Assembly (NCBI RefSeq): GCF_007558815.1
Contig: NZ_VLTJ01000003.1
Coordinates: forward strand, 1-64,000
Origin: Verticiella sediminum
GTDB lineage: Bacteria; Pseudomonadota; Gammaproteobacteria; Burkholderiales; Burkholderiaceae_B
Length of the DNA: 64,000 bases
Direction: 5' to 3'
In this document: one piece after another, positions 26,648-34,952 of the stretch
Position numbering within the stretch: position 1 is the first letter of the stretch
How the letters are laid out: every line of letters begins with the position of its first letter
The notes under the pieces: model-generated
Databases searched by the model: none
What the model was told of the DNA's origin: nothing
What the model saw: only the letters and a program-made list of their open reading frames with translations
Position numbers and translations under genes: made by a program

Positions 26648-27640
26648 ATGGACATCGCAAGCAAGGCCTGCAAAGGCGTACTGTGTGCCGTGCTGGGCGG
26701 CATGGGCTGGCTGGCCGGCGCGGGCGCCGCCATGGCCGACGAGTGGCCGACACGCTCGGTGCGGGTGATCGTGCCGGCCGCGCCGGGCGGCAGCGCGGAC
26801 CCGCTCGCGCGCATGATCTCGGAGGAACTGGGCCGTGCGCTCAAGCAGTCTTTCGTGGTGGAAAACCGGCCCGGCGCCAACGGCAACGTGGGCGCCTCGA
26901 TGGTGGCCCGCGAAGCGCCCGACGGCTATACCCTGCTGCTGTCGTGGACCGGAACCCTGGTGTCGGCGGTGACGATGTACAACGCCAAGCCTTTCGACCC
27001 TCGGCACGACTTCGAGCCCATCGCCCTGATCGGTTCGATTCCCAACGTCGTCGTGGTGTCCAACGCCATTCCGGCGCAATCGCTGGACGAGCTCACGGCC
27101 TATGCCAAGGGCAACCCGGGCGCGATGAACTTCGGTTCCACCGGCAGCGGCAGTTCCTGGCACCTGTCGGGCGAACTCTACAAGAAGCAGTTCGACGTGT
27201 CCCTGGTGCACGTTCCCTATACATCCCCGGCCACCGTGCTCACCGACCTGGCCAGCAATCGCCTGCAGGCCTCGTTTCCGGGCGCGACGGCGGTCGCGCC
27301 CTTCGTGACCGACGGCAAGATCCGCGCGCTGGCGGTCATGGCCGCCGAGCGCTCACCGGTGCTGCCCAGCGTGCCCACCACCGTCGAGCTGGGCCTGACC
27401 GGACTGGAGTCGGCCACCTGGATCGGACTGCTCGCGCCGAAAGGAACGCCGCAGGCTGTGATCGACAAGGTCAACCACACGGTGAACGCCGCGCTCGAAG
27501 ACCCGGCCTTCCGGCAGCGCCTGCTGGGCATGGGCTATACGCCGCTGGGCGGCAGCGGCGCCCACTTCGCCGCCTACATGAACGAGGAAATCGAGAAGTG
27601 GGGGGAGATCGTCAAATTCTCGGGAGCCAGCATTGACTGA
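26648..27640 (+). CDS. Bug-family (TctC-type) binding protein
   Basis: A 330-residue periplasmic binding protein with a signal peptide ending near residue 30 (AAMADEWPTRS), the VPAAPGGSADPLARM loop and VVENRPGANGNVGAS. Preceded by GAGGAGAGGAAG. Embedded between acyl-CoA dehydrogenase and enoyl-CoA hydratase genes, it is expected to capture the carboxylate degraded by this operon. Its 3' end overlaps the hydratase by 8 bases. Confidence 0.92.
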   Translation: MDIASKACKGVLCAVLGGMGWLAGAGAAMADEWPTRSVRVIVPAAPGGSADPLARMISEELGRALKQSFVVENRPGANGNVGASMVAREAPDGYTLLLSWTGTLVSAVTMYNAKPFDPRHDFEPIALIGSIPNVVVVSNAIPAQSLDELTAYAKGNPGAMNFGSTGSGSSWHLSGELYKKQFDVSLVHVPYTSPATVLTDLASNRLQASFPGATAVAPFVTDGKIRALAVMAAERSPVLPSVPTTVELGLTGLESATWIGLLAPKGTPQAVIDKVNHTVNAALEDPAFRQRLLGMGYTPLGGSGAHFAAYMNEEIEKWGEIVKFSGASID

Positions 27641-28439
27641 ATCCACGAACGCCCGGCACGACGAGGTGGTCCGCGTCGAACAGCGCGGCCCGGTGCGCTG
27701 GATCACGATCTCGCGCGAGGCGCGCCGCAACGCGCTCAATGCCAGGGTGGTGGCGGAAATCGGCCGCGCCATCGAAACGGCCGAAAGCGTCGAAGGCTGC
27801 CTGGCCATCGTGCTCACCGGCGCGGGCACGCGCGCCTTCTGCGCCGGCGCCGACCTGGAGCCGGGCGCGCAGGGCTTCGCCTTCGCCGTGGACCATTCCC
27901 GGCCCACGCACTATCTGGTGGACCTGTTCAAGCTCATGCGCGGCTGCCGGCTGCCCATCATCGCCCGCGTCAACGGCCACGTCATGGCGGGCGGAGTGGG
28001 TCTGCTGTGCGCGTGCGACATGGCCGTGGCCGCCGAGCACGCCATGATCGGCACGCCCGAGACGAAGATCGGCCTGGTGCCCATGATGATTCTGCCGGGC
28101 ATGCTGCGCGTGATTCCCGAACGCAAGCTCCTGGAAATGTGCCTGACGGGCGAGCCGATCGGCGCGCCAGAGGCGCTGGCGCTGGGCATCGTCAACCATC
28201 TCGCACCGCAGGAGGAACTGGATGCGAAGCTGGAATGGCTGCTCGCGCGCCTCCTGGACAAGTCGCCCACCGCCATCCGCATCGGCAAGCAGGCCTTTCA
28301 TGCCATGCGCGACATGAGCGTGGAACAAGGGCTGGAGTACGCCCAGGTGATGGTGACCGCCATGGCCAGCACGCGCGACGCGCAGGAGGGCATCCGGGCC
28401 TTCGGCGAAAAGCGCCCGCCGGCCTGGACGGGCAGCTAG
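27633..28439 (+). CDS. Enoyl-CoA hydratase/isomerase (crotonase) family protein
   Basis: A 268-residue crotonase-fold enzyme. The oxyanion-hole patterns FCAGADLEPG and HVMAGGVGLLCACD are present. Of the two glutamates used by classical hydratases, the one in TPETKIGLVP is kept, while the first position in AGGVGLL is not Glu, so it may be an isomerase or act on an unusual enoyl-CoA. The start is TTG at 27633 with GGGAG 6 bases upstream, inside the end of the Bug gene. Last gene of the AtuA operon. Confidence 0.88.
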   Translation: MTESTNARHDEVVRVEQRGPVRWITISREARRNALNARVVAEIGRAIETAESVEGCLAIVLTGAGTRAFCAGADLEPGAQGFAFAVDHSRPTHYLVDLFKLMRGCRLPIIARVNGHVMAGGVGLLCACDMAVAAEHAMIGTPETKIGLVPMMILPGMLRVIPERKLLEMCLTGEPIGAPEALALGIVNHLAPQEELDAKLEWLLARLLDKSPTAIRIGKQAFHAMRDMSVEQGLEYAQVMVTAMASTRDAQEGIRAFGEKRPPAWTGS

Positions 28440-28570
28440 GCCTTGCCGGTGGGCCGTTGCGCAGCGCTTTCCCCGGCCGGATCGACAGACCTTGACCCAG
28501 GGCAAGACAAGGCCCGGGCCAGGCGCTATCGTGGAATGGTGTCCCCAACCGGCCTCCAGGAGCCACCGCC

Positions 28571-29671
28571 ATGTCCGCACTCATGAAAGCCGCCGTCTTC
28601 GTCGAACCCGGCCGCATCGAACTGGCCGACAAGCCCATCCCGGACGTCGGGCCCAACGACGCGCTGGTGCGCATCACCACCACCACCATCTGCGGCACCG
28701 ACGTGCACATCCTCAAGGGCGAGTACCCGGTCGCCAAGGGGCTGACCGTCGGCCACGAGCCCGTGGGCGTGATCGAGAAGCTCGGCAGCGCCGTGATCGG
28801 CTACGAGGAAGGCCAGCGCGTCGTCGCCGGCGCGATCTGCCCGAGCTTCACGTCCTATCCCAGCCAGGACGGCTTTCCGAGCCAGGACGGCGCCTACCTG
28901 ATCCCGAGCGGGCGCTGCGGCTGCCACGGCTACAAGGCCACGGCGGGCTGGCGCTTCGGCAACCTGATCGACGGCACGCAGGCCGAATACGTCCTGGTGC
29001 CAGACGCGCAGGCCAATCTCGCGCCCATCCCCGACGGCCTGACCGACGAGCAGGTGCTGATGTGCCCGGACATCATGTCCACCGGCTTCAAGGGCGCCGA
29101 GAACGCCGGCATCAAGATCGGCGACACGGTGGCCATCTTCGCGCAGGGGCCGATCGGCCTGTGCGCCACGGCGGGCGCCAAGCTGCGCGGGGCAACCACC
29201 ATCATCGCTATCGACGGCAACGACCACCGCCTGGAGATCGCCCGCCAGATGGGCGCGGACGTCACGCTGAACTTCAAGAACTGCGACGTGGTCGAGGAGG
29301 TCATGAAGCTCACCGGCGGGCGCGGGGTGGACGCCTCGATCGAGGCGCTGGGCCTGCAGAGCACCTTCGAGTCGTCGCTGCGGGTGCTCAAGCCGGGCGG
29401 CACGCTGTCCAGCCTGGGGGTGTATTCGGAGGATCTCACCATTCCGGTCGACGCCTTCGCCGCCGGGCTGGGCGATCACCGCATCGTCACCGCGCTGTGC
29501 CCGGGCGGCAAGGAACGCATGCGCCGGCTGATGAACGTGATCGAATCCGGCCGCGTGGACCTCGGCCCGCTGGTCACACACCACTTCGCGCTCGACGACA
29601 TCGTCGAAGCCTACGACCTCTTCGCCAACCAGCGCGACGGGGTGCTGAAGGTGGCGATCAAGCCGGCGTGA
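28571..29671 (+). CDS. Zinc-dependent alcohol dehydrogenase (MDR superfamily)
   Basis: A 366-residue medium-chain dehydrogenase with the catalytic zinc ligands Cys41 (ICGTD) and the HE pair of GHEPVG, and the cofactor motif GPIGLCATAG; Asp in IAIDGN after strand 2 favours NAD. The segment that usually carries the structural-zinc cysteines instead has a serine/tyrosine-rich stretch with a late CGCHG, which is atypical. It resembles secondary alcohol and threonine-type dehydrogenases. A 131-base gap precedes it and no clear promoter was seen there; it converges on the LysR gene. Confidence 0.9.
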   Translation: MSALMKAAVFVEPGRIELADKPIPDVGPNDALVRITTTTICGTDVHILKGEYPVAKGLTVGHEPVGVIEKLGSAVIGYEEGQRVVAGAICPSFTSYPSQDGFPSQDGAYLIPSGRCGCHGYKATAGWRFGNLIDGTQAEYVLVPDAQANLAPIPDGLTDEQVLMCPDIMSTGFKGAENAGIKIGDTVAIFAQGPIGLCATAGAKLRGATTIIAIDGNDHRLEIARQMGADVTLNFKNCDVVEEVMKLTGGRGVDASIEALGLQSTFESSLRVLKPGGTLSSLGVYSEDLTIPVDAFAAGLGDHRIVTALCPGGKERMRRLMNVIESGRVDLGPLVTHHFALDDIVEAYDLFANQRDGVLKVAIKPA

Positions 29672-29687
29672 ACCGGCGCGGGCCGGT
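29672..29687. terminator. Bidirectional hairpin between convergent genes
   Basis: ACCGGC-GCGG-GCCGGT, a perfect 6-bp stem, exactly fills the 16-base gap between the alcohol dehydrogenase stop and the LysR stop. Confidence 0.45.
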
Positions 29688-30608
29688 CTACGGGCCGGCA
29701 TGCGCCGCGGCTTGCGGCCCCGGCACGCCATAGAACTCGCACACCAGCGCCACCCCCTGCCGCTGCAGCGGGGTGGCCTGCTCGCCCGGCGCCACCAACA
29801 CGCTCACCGAGGCGGCGTCGTGCGCAAACGCCAGGAACCGCGCGCCCGCCAATCCGCAGCGGGCCAGGCAGGCCGGCACGATGGCCACGCCCAGGCCGCG
29901 CGCGACCAGCCCGATCACCCCGAGCCAGTGGCGCACCTCATGCCGGGTGTGCGGCGCGAAGCCCGCGTTCACACACAACGCCAGCACGGTCTCGTAGTAG
30001 CTGGGCGAGGCCGCGCGGGCGAACACCACGAATTCCTCGTCCCGGAAGTCCGCCAGCGCCGTCGTAGCGTCGCGCGCGCGGGGGTGCCCTTCGGGCACGC
30101 AGAGCACGAAGGGCTCGCGCACGAGTTCGTGCGAGAACAGCCCGGGCGGCAGGGGATTCTGATGGATGAGCCCGAGATCCAGCTCGCCGCGGCGCACAGC
30201 GTCGACCTGCTCGTTGGAGTTCAGCTCGGTCAGCACGTGCTCGACCTCGGGCATGCGCTCGCGCAGCAGGGCGAGCATCTCGGTGAGGCCGCGGTACAGC
30301 ATGGAGCCGACGAAGCCGATGCGCAGCCGCCCGTGCAGCCCGGCGTCGACCCGCTGCACCAGCGTGCGCACTTCTTCGCCCTGGCGCAGCAGACCCAGCG
30401 CCTCGCGATAGAAGACCCGGCCCGCGTCGGTGAGCGTGACCGAGCGGCTGGTGCGCTCGAGCAGGTTCGCGCCCAGGCCTTGCTCGAGCTGCCGGATGGC
30501 GTAGCTCAGGGGCGGCTGGGAAATGTGCAGCCGCTGCGCCGCGCGGCTGAAATGCCGCTCTTCGGCGACCGCGACGAAGTAGCGCAGCAAGCGCGGTTCG
30601 AGGTCCAT
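29688..30608 (-). CDS. LysR-family transcriptional regulator
   Basis: A 306-residue LTTR beginning MDLEPRLLRYFVAVAEERHF with the helix-turn-helix FSRAAQRLHISQPPLSYAIRQLEQGLG, in the style of the CatM/BenM/AlsR group. The effector domain is complete (LRIGFVGSMLY; LIHQNPLPPGL). Divergent from the AidB-like acyl-CoA dehydrogenase, Bug and CaiB genes, which are its probable targets. ATG at 30608 gives the canonical family N-terminus. Confidence 0.9.
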   Translation of the reverse strand: MDLEPRLLRYFVAVAEERHFSRAAQRLHISQPPLSYAIRQLEQGLGANLLERTSRSVTLTDAGRVFYREALGLLRQGEEVRTLVQRVDAGLHGRLRIGFVGSMLYRGLTEMLALLRERMPEVEHVLTELNSNEQVDAVRRGELDLGLIHQNPLPPGLFSHELVREPFVLCVPEGHPRARDATTALADFRDEEFVVFARAASPSYYETVLALCVNAGFAPHTRHEVRHWLGVIGLVARGLGVAIVPACLARCGLAGARFLAFAHDAASVSVLVAPGEQATPLQRQGVALVCEFYGVPGPQAAAHAGP

Positions 30609-30709
30609 TCGGCGTGTTCCGTTACGGGGGTCTCGGCCGGCTCCTCCGCCGGGCAACTGCCGGGTTTGCGCAGAGGGTACCGGCATCCATACTTTTTTTG
30701 GATTATCGG

Positions 30710-30732
30710 ATAGGAAAACGGTATTTGCCTAT
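30710..30732. promoter_or_regulatory. Candidate LysR operator
   Basis: ATAGG-N13-CCTAT inverted repeat within an AT-rich patch of the 180-base divergent region, overlapping a TATATT hexamer at 30730-30735 that could be a -10 element for the acyl-CoA dehydrogenase operon. Confidence 0.35.
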
Positions 30733-30788
30733 ATTGATCGCGGGCGTGACAGTGCAGGTATCCCACACCGTCCTTTCGCTACGCCGCC

Positions 30789-32510
30789 ATGAACGCTCCC
30801 CAGGAACTGCCGCGCCAGCACAGCGCCGCTCCCGCGCCGGCCACGCCCGTGCCCGATGCCCGAGGCATCAACCTGTTCCGCGCCGACGCCAGCGCGGGTG
30901 TGCTCGCCTGCTACCTGCCGCCGGCACTGCATGCCCATCTACTGCCGCACCTGGACCGCGTGGGCGCGGATGCGGGCGCGCGGCTGGACGAGCTGGCCTT
31001 CAGCGCCGACCGCAACCCGCCCACGCTGTCGGTGCGCAACCGCGCCGGCCAGGACGAGTCGCGCGTCGACAAGCACCCGGACTATGTCGCGCTGGAACGC
31101 TATGCCTATGGCGAGCTGGGCCTGGCCGCCATGTCGCACCGCGCCGGCGTGCTCGGCTGGCCCGAGCCCATGCCGGCCGCCGCCAAGTACGCGCTCACCT
31201 ATCTCTTCGTGCAGACCGAATTCGGCCTGTGCTGCCCGGTGTCGATGACCGATTCGCTGGCCCGCACGCTGCGCAAGTTCGGCCGGCCCGAACTCGTCGA
31301 AGCCGTGCTGCCGCAACTGACCAGCCAGGATTTCGAGACGCTGCGCCAGGGTGCCATGTTCATGACCGAACAGGGCGCGGGCTCGGACGTCGCCGCCACC
31401 GAGACGCGCGCGGTGGCGCAGCCCGACGGTACGTGGGCGCTGTACGGCGACAAGTGGTTCTGCTCCAACCCGGACGCGGGCTTCGCCATGGTGCTCGCGC
31501 GCAGCGAGGCCCGTGACGGGCTGGGCGGGGTGTCGCTGTTCCTGCTGCCGCGCGAGCGGCCGGACGGCACGGCCAACGCCTATCGCATCCTGCGCCTGAA
31601 GGACAAGCTCGGCACGCGCTCGATGGCCAGCGGCGAGATCCGCCTGGAAGGCGCCTTCGCCTGGCTGGTCGGCGAGCGCGGCCAGGGCTTCAAGCAGATG
31701 GCCGACATGATCAACAACTCGCGCCTGTCCAACGGCGTGCGCGCCGCCGGGCTGATGCGCCGGGCGCTGACCGAGGCGCTCTATGTGGCCACGCACCGCC
31801 AGGCCTTCGGCCAGCGGCTGATCGACATGCCGCTCATGCAGCGCCAGCTCGCCAAGATGGCCGTCTGGACCGAACAGGCGCGCACCATGGTGTTCCAGAC
31901 CGCGCGCGCGCTGCAGGCCGCGGATGCCGATCCGGCCCAGCGCCCGCTCGCACGCATCCTCACCCCGCTCATCAAGTTCCGCGCCTGCCGCGACGCCCGC
32001 AAGGTGACGGGCGATGCGATGGAGGTGCGCGGCGGCTGCGGCTACATCGAGGAATGGGTCGAACCGCGCCTCATGCGCGATGCGCATCTGGGCTCGATCT
32101 GGGAAGGCACGAGCAACATCGTGGCGCTGGACGTGATGCGCGCGATCAAGCGCGAGCATGCCCTGCCCGCGCTGCAGGCGCTGGTGCAGGAGCTGCTGGC
32201 CGATGGCGAACCCTGCGCTGCCTCGCTGCAGGCGCTGCAGGACGAGCGCCTGGCGCGCGCCTTCGCCTTCGCCGCCGAAGCGGCCGAGTCCGGCCAGACC
32301 GAGCACGCGCGCCAGGCCGCGTCCGGCCTCTATCACGCCGTCACCCTGGCGGGCCTGCGCTGGGAAGCCCGCCAGGCCCGTCTGCCGCAGCGCGCCGCAC
32401 TGGCCGACCGCGTCCTGCTGCACCGCCTGGCCGCCCGCGATCCGCTCGCCGGCGGCCAAGTCCCCGACGAGGCGGCGCTGTGCGATTGGCTGGCCGCGCC
32501 GATCGCCTGA
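30789..32510 (+). CDS. AidB-like acyl-CoA dehydrogenase
   Basis: A 573-residue member of the AidB subfamily, longer than ordinary acyl-CoA dehydrogenases because of N- and C-terminal helical extensions. Patterns are MFMTEQGAGSDVAATETRA, MRRALTEALYVATHRQAFG and GSIWEGTSNIVALDVMRAI. The last has Asn where many dehydrogenases carry the catalytic Glu (GTSE), as in AidB. E. coli AidB binds DNA and shows weak dehydrogenase activity. Here, next to Bug and CaiB genes, a catabolic role on an acyl-CoA is more likely. Confidence 0.86.
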   Translation: MNAPQELPRQHSAAPAPATPVPDARGINLFRADASAGVLACYLPPALHAHLLPHLDRVGADAGARLDELAFSADRNPPTLSVRNRAGQDESRVDKHPDYVALERYAYGELGLAAMSHRAGVLGWPEPMPAAAKYALTYLFVQTEFGLCCPVSMTDSLARTLRKFGRPELVEAVLPQLTSQDFETLRQGAMFMTEQGAGSDVAATETRAVAQPDGTWALYGDKWFCSNPDAGFAMVLARSEARDGLGGVSLFLLPRERPDGTANAYRILRLKDKLGTRSMASGEIRLEGAFAWLVGERGQGFKQMADMINNSRLSNGVRAAGLMRRALTEALYVATHRQAFGQRLIDMPLMQRQLAKMAVWTEQARTMVFQTARALQAADADPAQRPLARILTPLIKFRACRDARKVTGDAMEVRGGCGYIEEWVEPRLMRDAHLGSIWEGTSNIVALDVMRAIKREHALPALQALVQELLADGEPCAASLQALQDERLARAFAFAAEAAESGQTEHARQAASGLYHAVTLAGLRWEARQARLPQRAALADRVLLHRLAARDPLAGGQVPDEAALCDWLAAPIA

Positions 32511-32607
32511 GCGCGCCCGGCACCCATCGACATCCAGGCCCCGGCACGCGTGCCGCGCAAGCGGCGGCATGCGCATGCCGCAGCACCATTAGAGAAAGGA
32601 GACAACG

Positions 32608-33591
32608 ATGCAACGACGCAGCCTGCTGCGCGGACTCACCGCGGCCACGCTGGCCATCACGGCCCTGAGTGCGCCCCTGCCCGGCCATGCCGCGGATTTC
32701 CCCGAACGCCCGATCAATCTCGTCGTGCCGTTTCCGCCGGGCGGCCCCACCGACGCCCTGGCGCGCCGGCTGGCCGACGGCCTGCGCCAGGACCTCGGGC
32801 AGACCGTCGTGGTGGAGAACCGCGCGGGCGCCGGCGGCAACGTCGGCGCCGCCTACGTCGCCAAGGCCAAGCCGGACGGCTACACCCTGCTCTTCGGCAC
32901 GTCGGGGCCGCTGGCCATCAACGGCAGCCTGTATCCGGACCAGGGCTACGATCCGCGCCAGGACTTCGCGCCCGTCATCCGCCTGGGGCACCTGCCCAAC
33001 ATCCTGGTGGTCAGGCAGAACCTGCCCGCCGCCGACCTGCAGGAACTGATCGCGCTGGCCAAGCGCGAGCCGCTGTTCTTCGCCTCGTCGGGCAACGGCG
33101 CCTCGTCCCACCTGGCCGGCATCCTCTTCAACGAGAAGGCCGGCACCGAGCTGCAACACGTGCCGTACCGCGGCACGGGACCGGCGCTGACCGACCTGCT
33201 CGGCGGCCAGGTCGACATGTCCTTCACCGACGTGCTGACCGCGCTGCCGCACGTGCGCGAAGGCCGGCTGCGCGCGATCGGCATGGCCAGCGCGCAACGC
33301 AGCGCCGCCCTGCCCGACGTGCCCACGCTCGCCGAGCAGGGGCTGGACGGCTACGACGTCAGCGTATTCTTCGGTATCGTCGCCCCCGCGGGCACACCCG
33401 AGCCCATCGTGCAGCGCCTGAACACGGCCTTCACGCATGCGCTCGCGATTCCCGAGGTCGAGCAGACGCTCGCCAACCAGGGCATCGTCAAGGCCGACGA
33501 CACCTCGCCGGCCGGCCTGGCGGCCTTCATCGAGGCCGAAGTCCCCAAGTGGGGCGAGCTGATCCAACGCGAGAAGATCGCGCTCGACTGA
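32608..33591 (+). CDS. Bug-family (TctC-type) binding protein
   Basis: A 327-residue periplasmic protein: signal peptide to about residue 28 (PLPGHAADFPE), VVPFPPGGPTDALARRLADGL, VVVENRAGAGGNVGAAYVAKA. A strong AAAGGAGA ribosome site precedes it. It lies between the AidB-like dehydrogenase and the CaiB protein, in the same orientation, 97 bases after the former. Ligand presumed to be the carboxylate activated by the neighbouring CoA-transferase. Confidence 0.92.
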   Translation: MQRRSLLRGLTAATLAITALSAPLPGHAADFPERPINLVVPFPPGGPTDALARRLADGLRQDLGQTVVVENRAGAGGNVGAAYVAKAKPDGYTLLFGTSGPLAINGSLYPDQGYDPRQDFAPVIRLGHLPNILVVRQNLPAADLQELIALAKREPLFFASSGNGASSHLAGILFNEKAGTELQHVPYRGTGPALTDLLGGQVDMSFTDVLTALPHVREGRLRAIGMASAQRSAALPDVPTLAEQGLDGYDVSVFFGIVAPAGTPEPIVQRLNTAFTHALAIPEVEQTLANQGIVKADDTSPAGLAAFIEAEVPKWGELIQREKIALD

Positions 33592-33632
33592 GCCGTCCGC
33601 CCGCACCTTCCATCATCGAACCGGACCATTCC

Positions 33633-34787
33633 ATGCCCTGGCAAGACACCGGCACCGGCGCCCTCGCCGGCCTGCGCGTACTCGATCTCTCCCGCGTGCT
33701 CGGCGGGCCGTACTGCACCCAGATCCTCGGCGATCACGGCGCCGACGTCATCAAGGCCGAGCCGCCCACCGGCGACGAAACCCGCGGCTGGGGCCCCCCG
33801 TTCGAAGGCGACACGGCGTGGTACTTCCGCGGCGTGAACCGCAACAAGCGCGGCATCGTGCTGGACCTGGCCGGCGACGCCGGACGCGAACTGGCGCACG
33901 CCCTGCTCGCCGACGCCGACGTGCTGATCGAGAACTTCAAGCCCGGCACCCTGGAGAAATGGGGGCTGGGCTGGGACGTGCTGTCCGAGCGCTATCCCCA
34001 GCTCGTGCATTGCCGCGTGAGCGGGTTCGGCGCCGACGGCCCGCTGGGCGGCATGCCCGGCTACGACGCCTGCGCCCAGGCCATGTGCGGGCTGATGAGC
34101 GTGAACGGCGAGCCCACCAACGAAGCGACCCGCGTCGGCCTGCCGGTGGTGGACATGGTGACCGGCCTGAACGCGGCCATCGGCATCCTGCTCGCCCTGC
34201 AGGAGCGCGGGCGCAGCGGGCGCGGGCAGTTCATCGACATCACGCTGTACGACTGCGCGCTCTCGCTGCTGCACCCGCATGCGGCCAACTTCTTCGGCAA
34301 CGGCAAGATCCCCCGGCGCACGGGCAACGCCCACCCCAACATCGCGCCGTACGAGACCGTGCAGGCGGCCGACGCGCCGGTGTTCCTCGCCGTGGGCAAC
34401 GACCGCCAGTTCCGCACGCTGGCCCAGGTGCTGGAGGCGCCGGCCCTGGCCGACGACCCGCGCTACGCCAGCAATGCCGATCGCCTGGCCCACCGCGACG
34501 CCCTGCACGCCAGCCTGGCCGAGCTGCTCGGCCGGCACCAGGCCGGCGACATCGCCCAGCGCCTGCTGCGGGCCGGCGTGCCGGCGGCCCCGGTCTTCAC
34601 CGTGGACGCGGCCCTGGCCCAGCCGCACACCGTGCATCGCGGCATGGTGCTCGAAGGCGAGAACTACCGCGCGGTGGCCTCGCCGATCAAACTCTCGCGC
34701 ACGCCCGCCAGCCTGCGCCGCCTGCCGCCGGCGCTGGACGCGGATGGCGCGGCCGTGCGCGGCACGCTGGCCGAACGCGCAAACTGA
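33633..34787 (+). CDS. CaiB/BaiF family (class III) CoA-transferase
   Basis: A 384-residue class III CoA-transferase with GLRVLDLSRVLGGPYCTQILGDHGADVIKAE, the catalytic aspartate in GLPVVDMVTGL, and RTGNAHPNIAPYE, typical of succinyl-CoA:carboxylate or formyl-CoA-type transferases. It is distinct from the first CaiB protein of the window. It completes the LysR-linked module that takes up, activates and dehydrogenates an acid. Confidence 0.9.
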   Translation: MPWQDTGTGALAGLRVLDLSRVLGGPYCTQILGDHGADVIKAEPPTGDETRGWGPPFEGDTAWYFRGVNRNKRGIVLDLAGDAGRELAHALLADADVLIENFKPGTLEKWGLGWDVLSERYPQLVHCRVSGFGADGPLGGMPGYDACAQAMCGLMSVNGEPTNEATRVGLPVVDMVTGLNAAIGILLALQERGRSGRGQFIDITLYDCALSLLHPHAANFFGNGKIPRRTGNAHPNIAPYETVQAADAPVFLAVGNDRQFRTLAQVLEAPALADDPRYASNADRLAHRDALHASLAELLGRHQAGDIAQRLLRAGVPAAPVFTVDAALAQPHTVHRGMVLEGENYRAVASPIKLSRTPASLRRLPPALDADGAAVRGTLAERAN

Positions 34788-34818
34788 CGCCGACGCCGCG
34801 CGGCGCTGCGGCCTGGTT

Positions 34819-34838
34819 CGGCCTGCCCGCGCAGGCCG
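34819..34838 (+). terminator. Hairpin after the CaiB gene
   Basis: Perfect 8-bp stem (CGGCCTGC / GCAGGCCG) with a CCGC loop, 31 bases past the stop codon. GC-rich without a T-run. Confidence 0.35.
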
Positions 34839-34894
34839 GGCTGGGCTTGCGCGGGCCTGCGCCGGAGCACGCGCCGCCCGGCAAGCGGGCTTTA

Positions 34895-34909
34895 TGCTGC
34901 AATGCAACA
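34895..34909. promoter_or_regulatory. TGC-rich element resembling PhaR sites upstream of the patatin-like gene
   Basis: TGCTGCAATGCAACA lies 44 bases before the start codon in an AT-rich promoter patch that also includes CTATAGGCTATATG. Short TGC/GCA-rich boxes of this kind precede polyhydroxybutyrate-granule genes in Burkholderiales and are bound by PhaR. The match is from memory of the pattern and is tentative. Confidence 0.3.
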
Positions 34910-34952
34910 AATATGGCATGCTATAGGCTATATGTTCTTTGCAGGAGTTCGC

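Noticed and set aside
22364-28439. Complete citronellol/geraniol (Atu) pathway
   Set aside because: No biotin-dependent geranyl-CoA carboxylase subunits or isohexenyl-glutaconyl hydratase partners are present, only an AtuA-like protein.
30789-32510. AidB as part of an Ada-controlled alkylation response with the ada gene of this window
   Set aside because: It lies 18 kb from ada, with a LysR gene next to it, and in an operon with Bug and CaiB genes; no AAT-N6-GCAA element was seen upstream.
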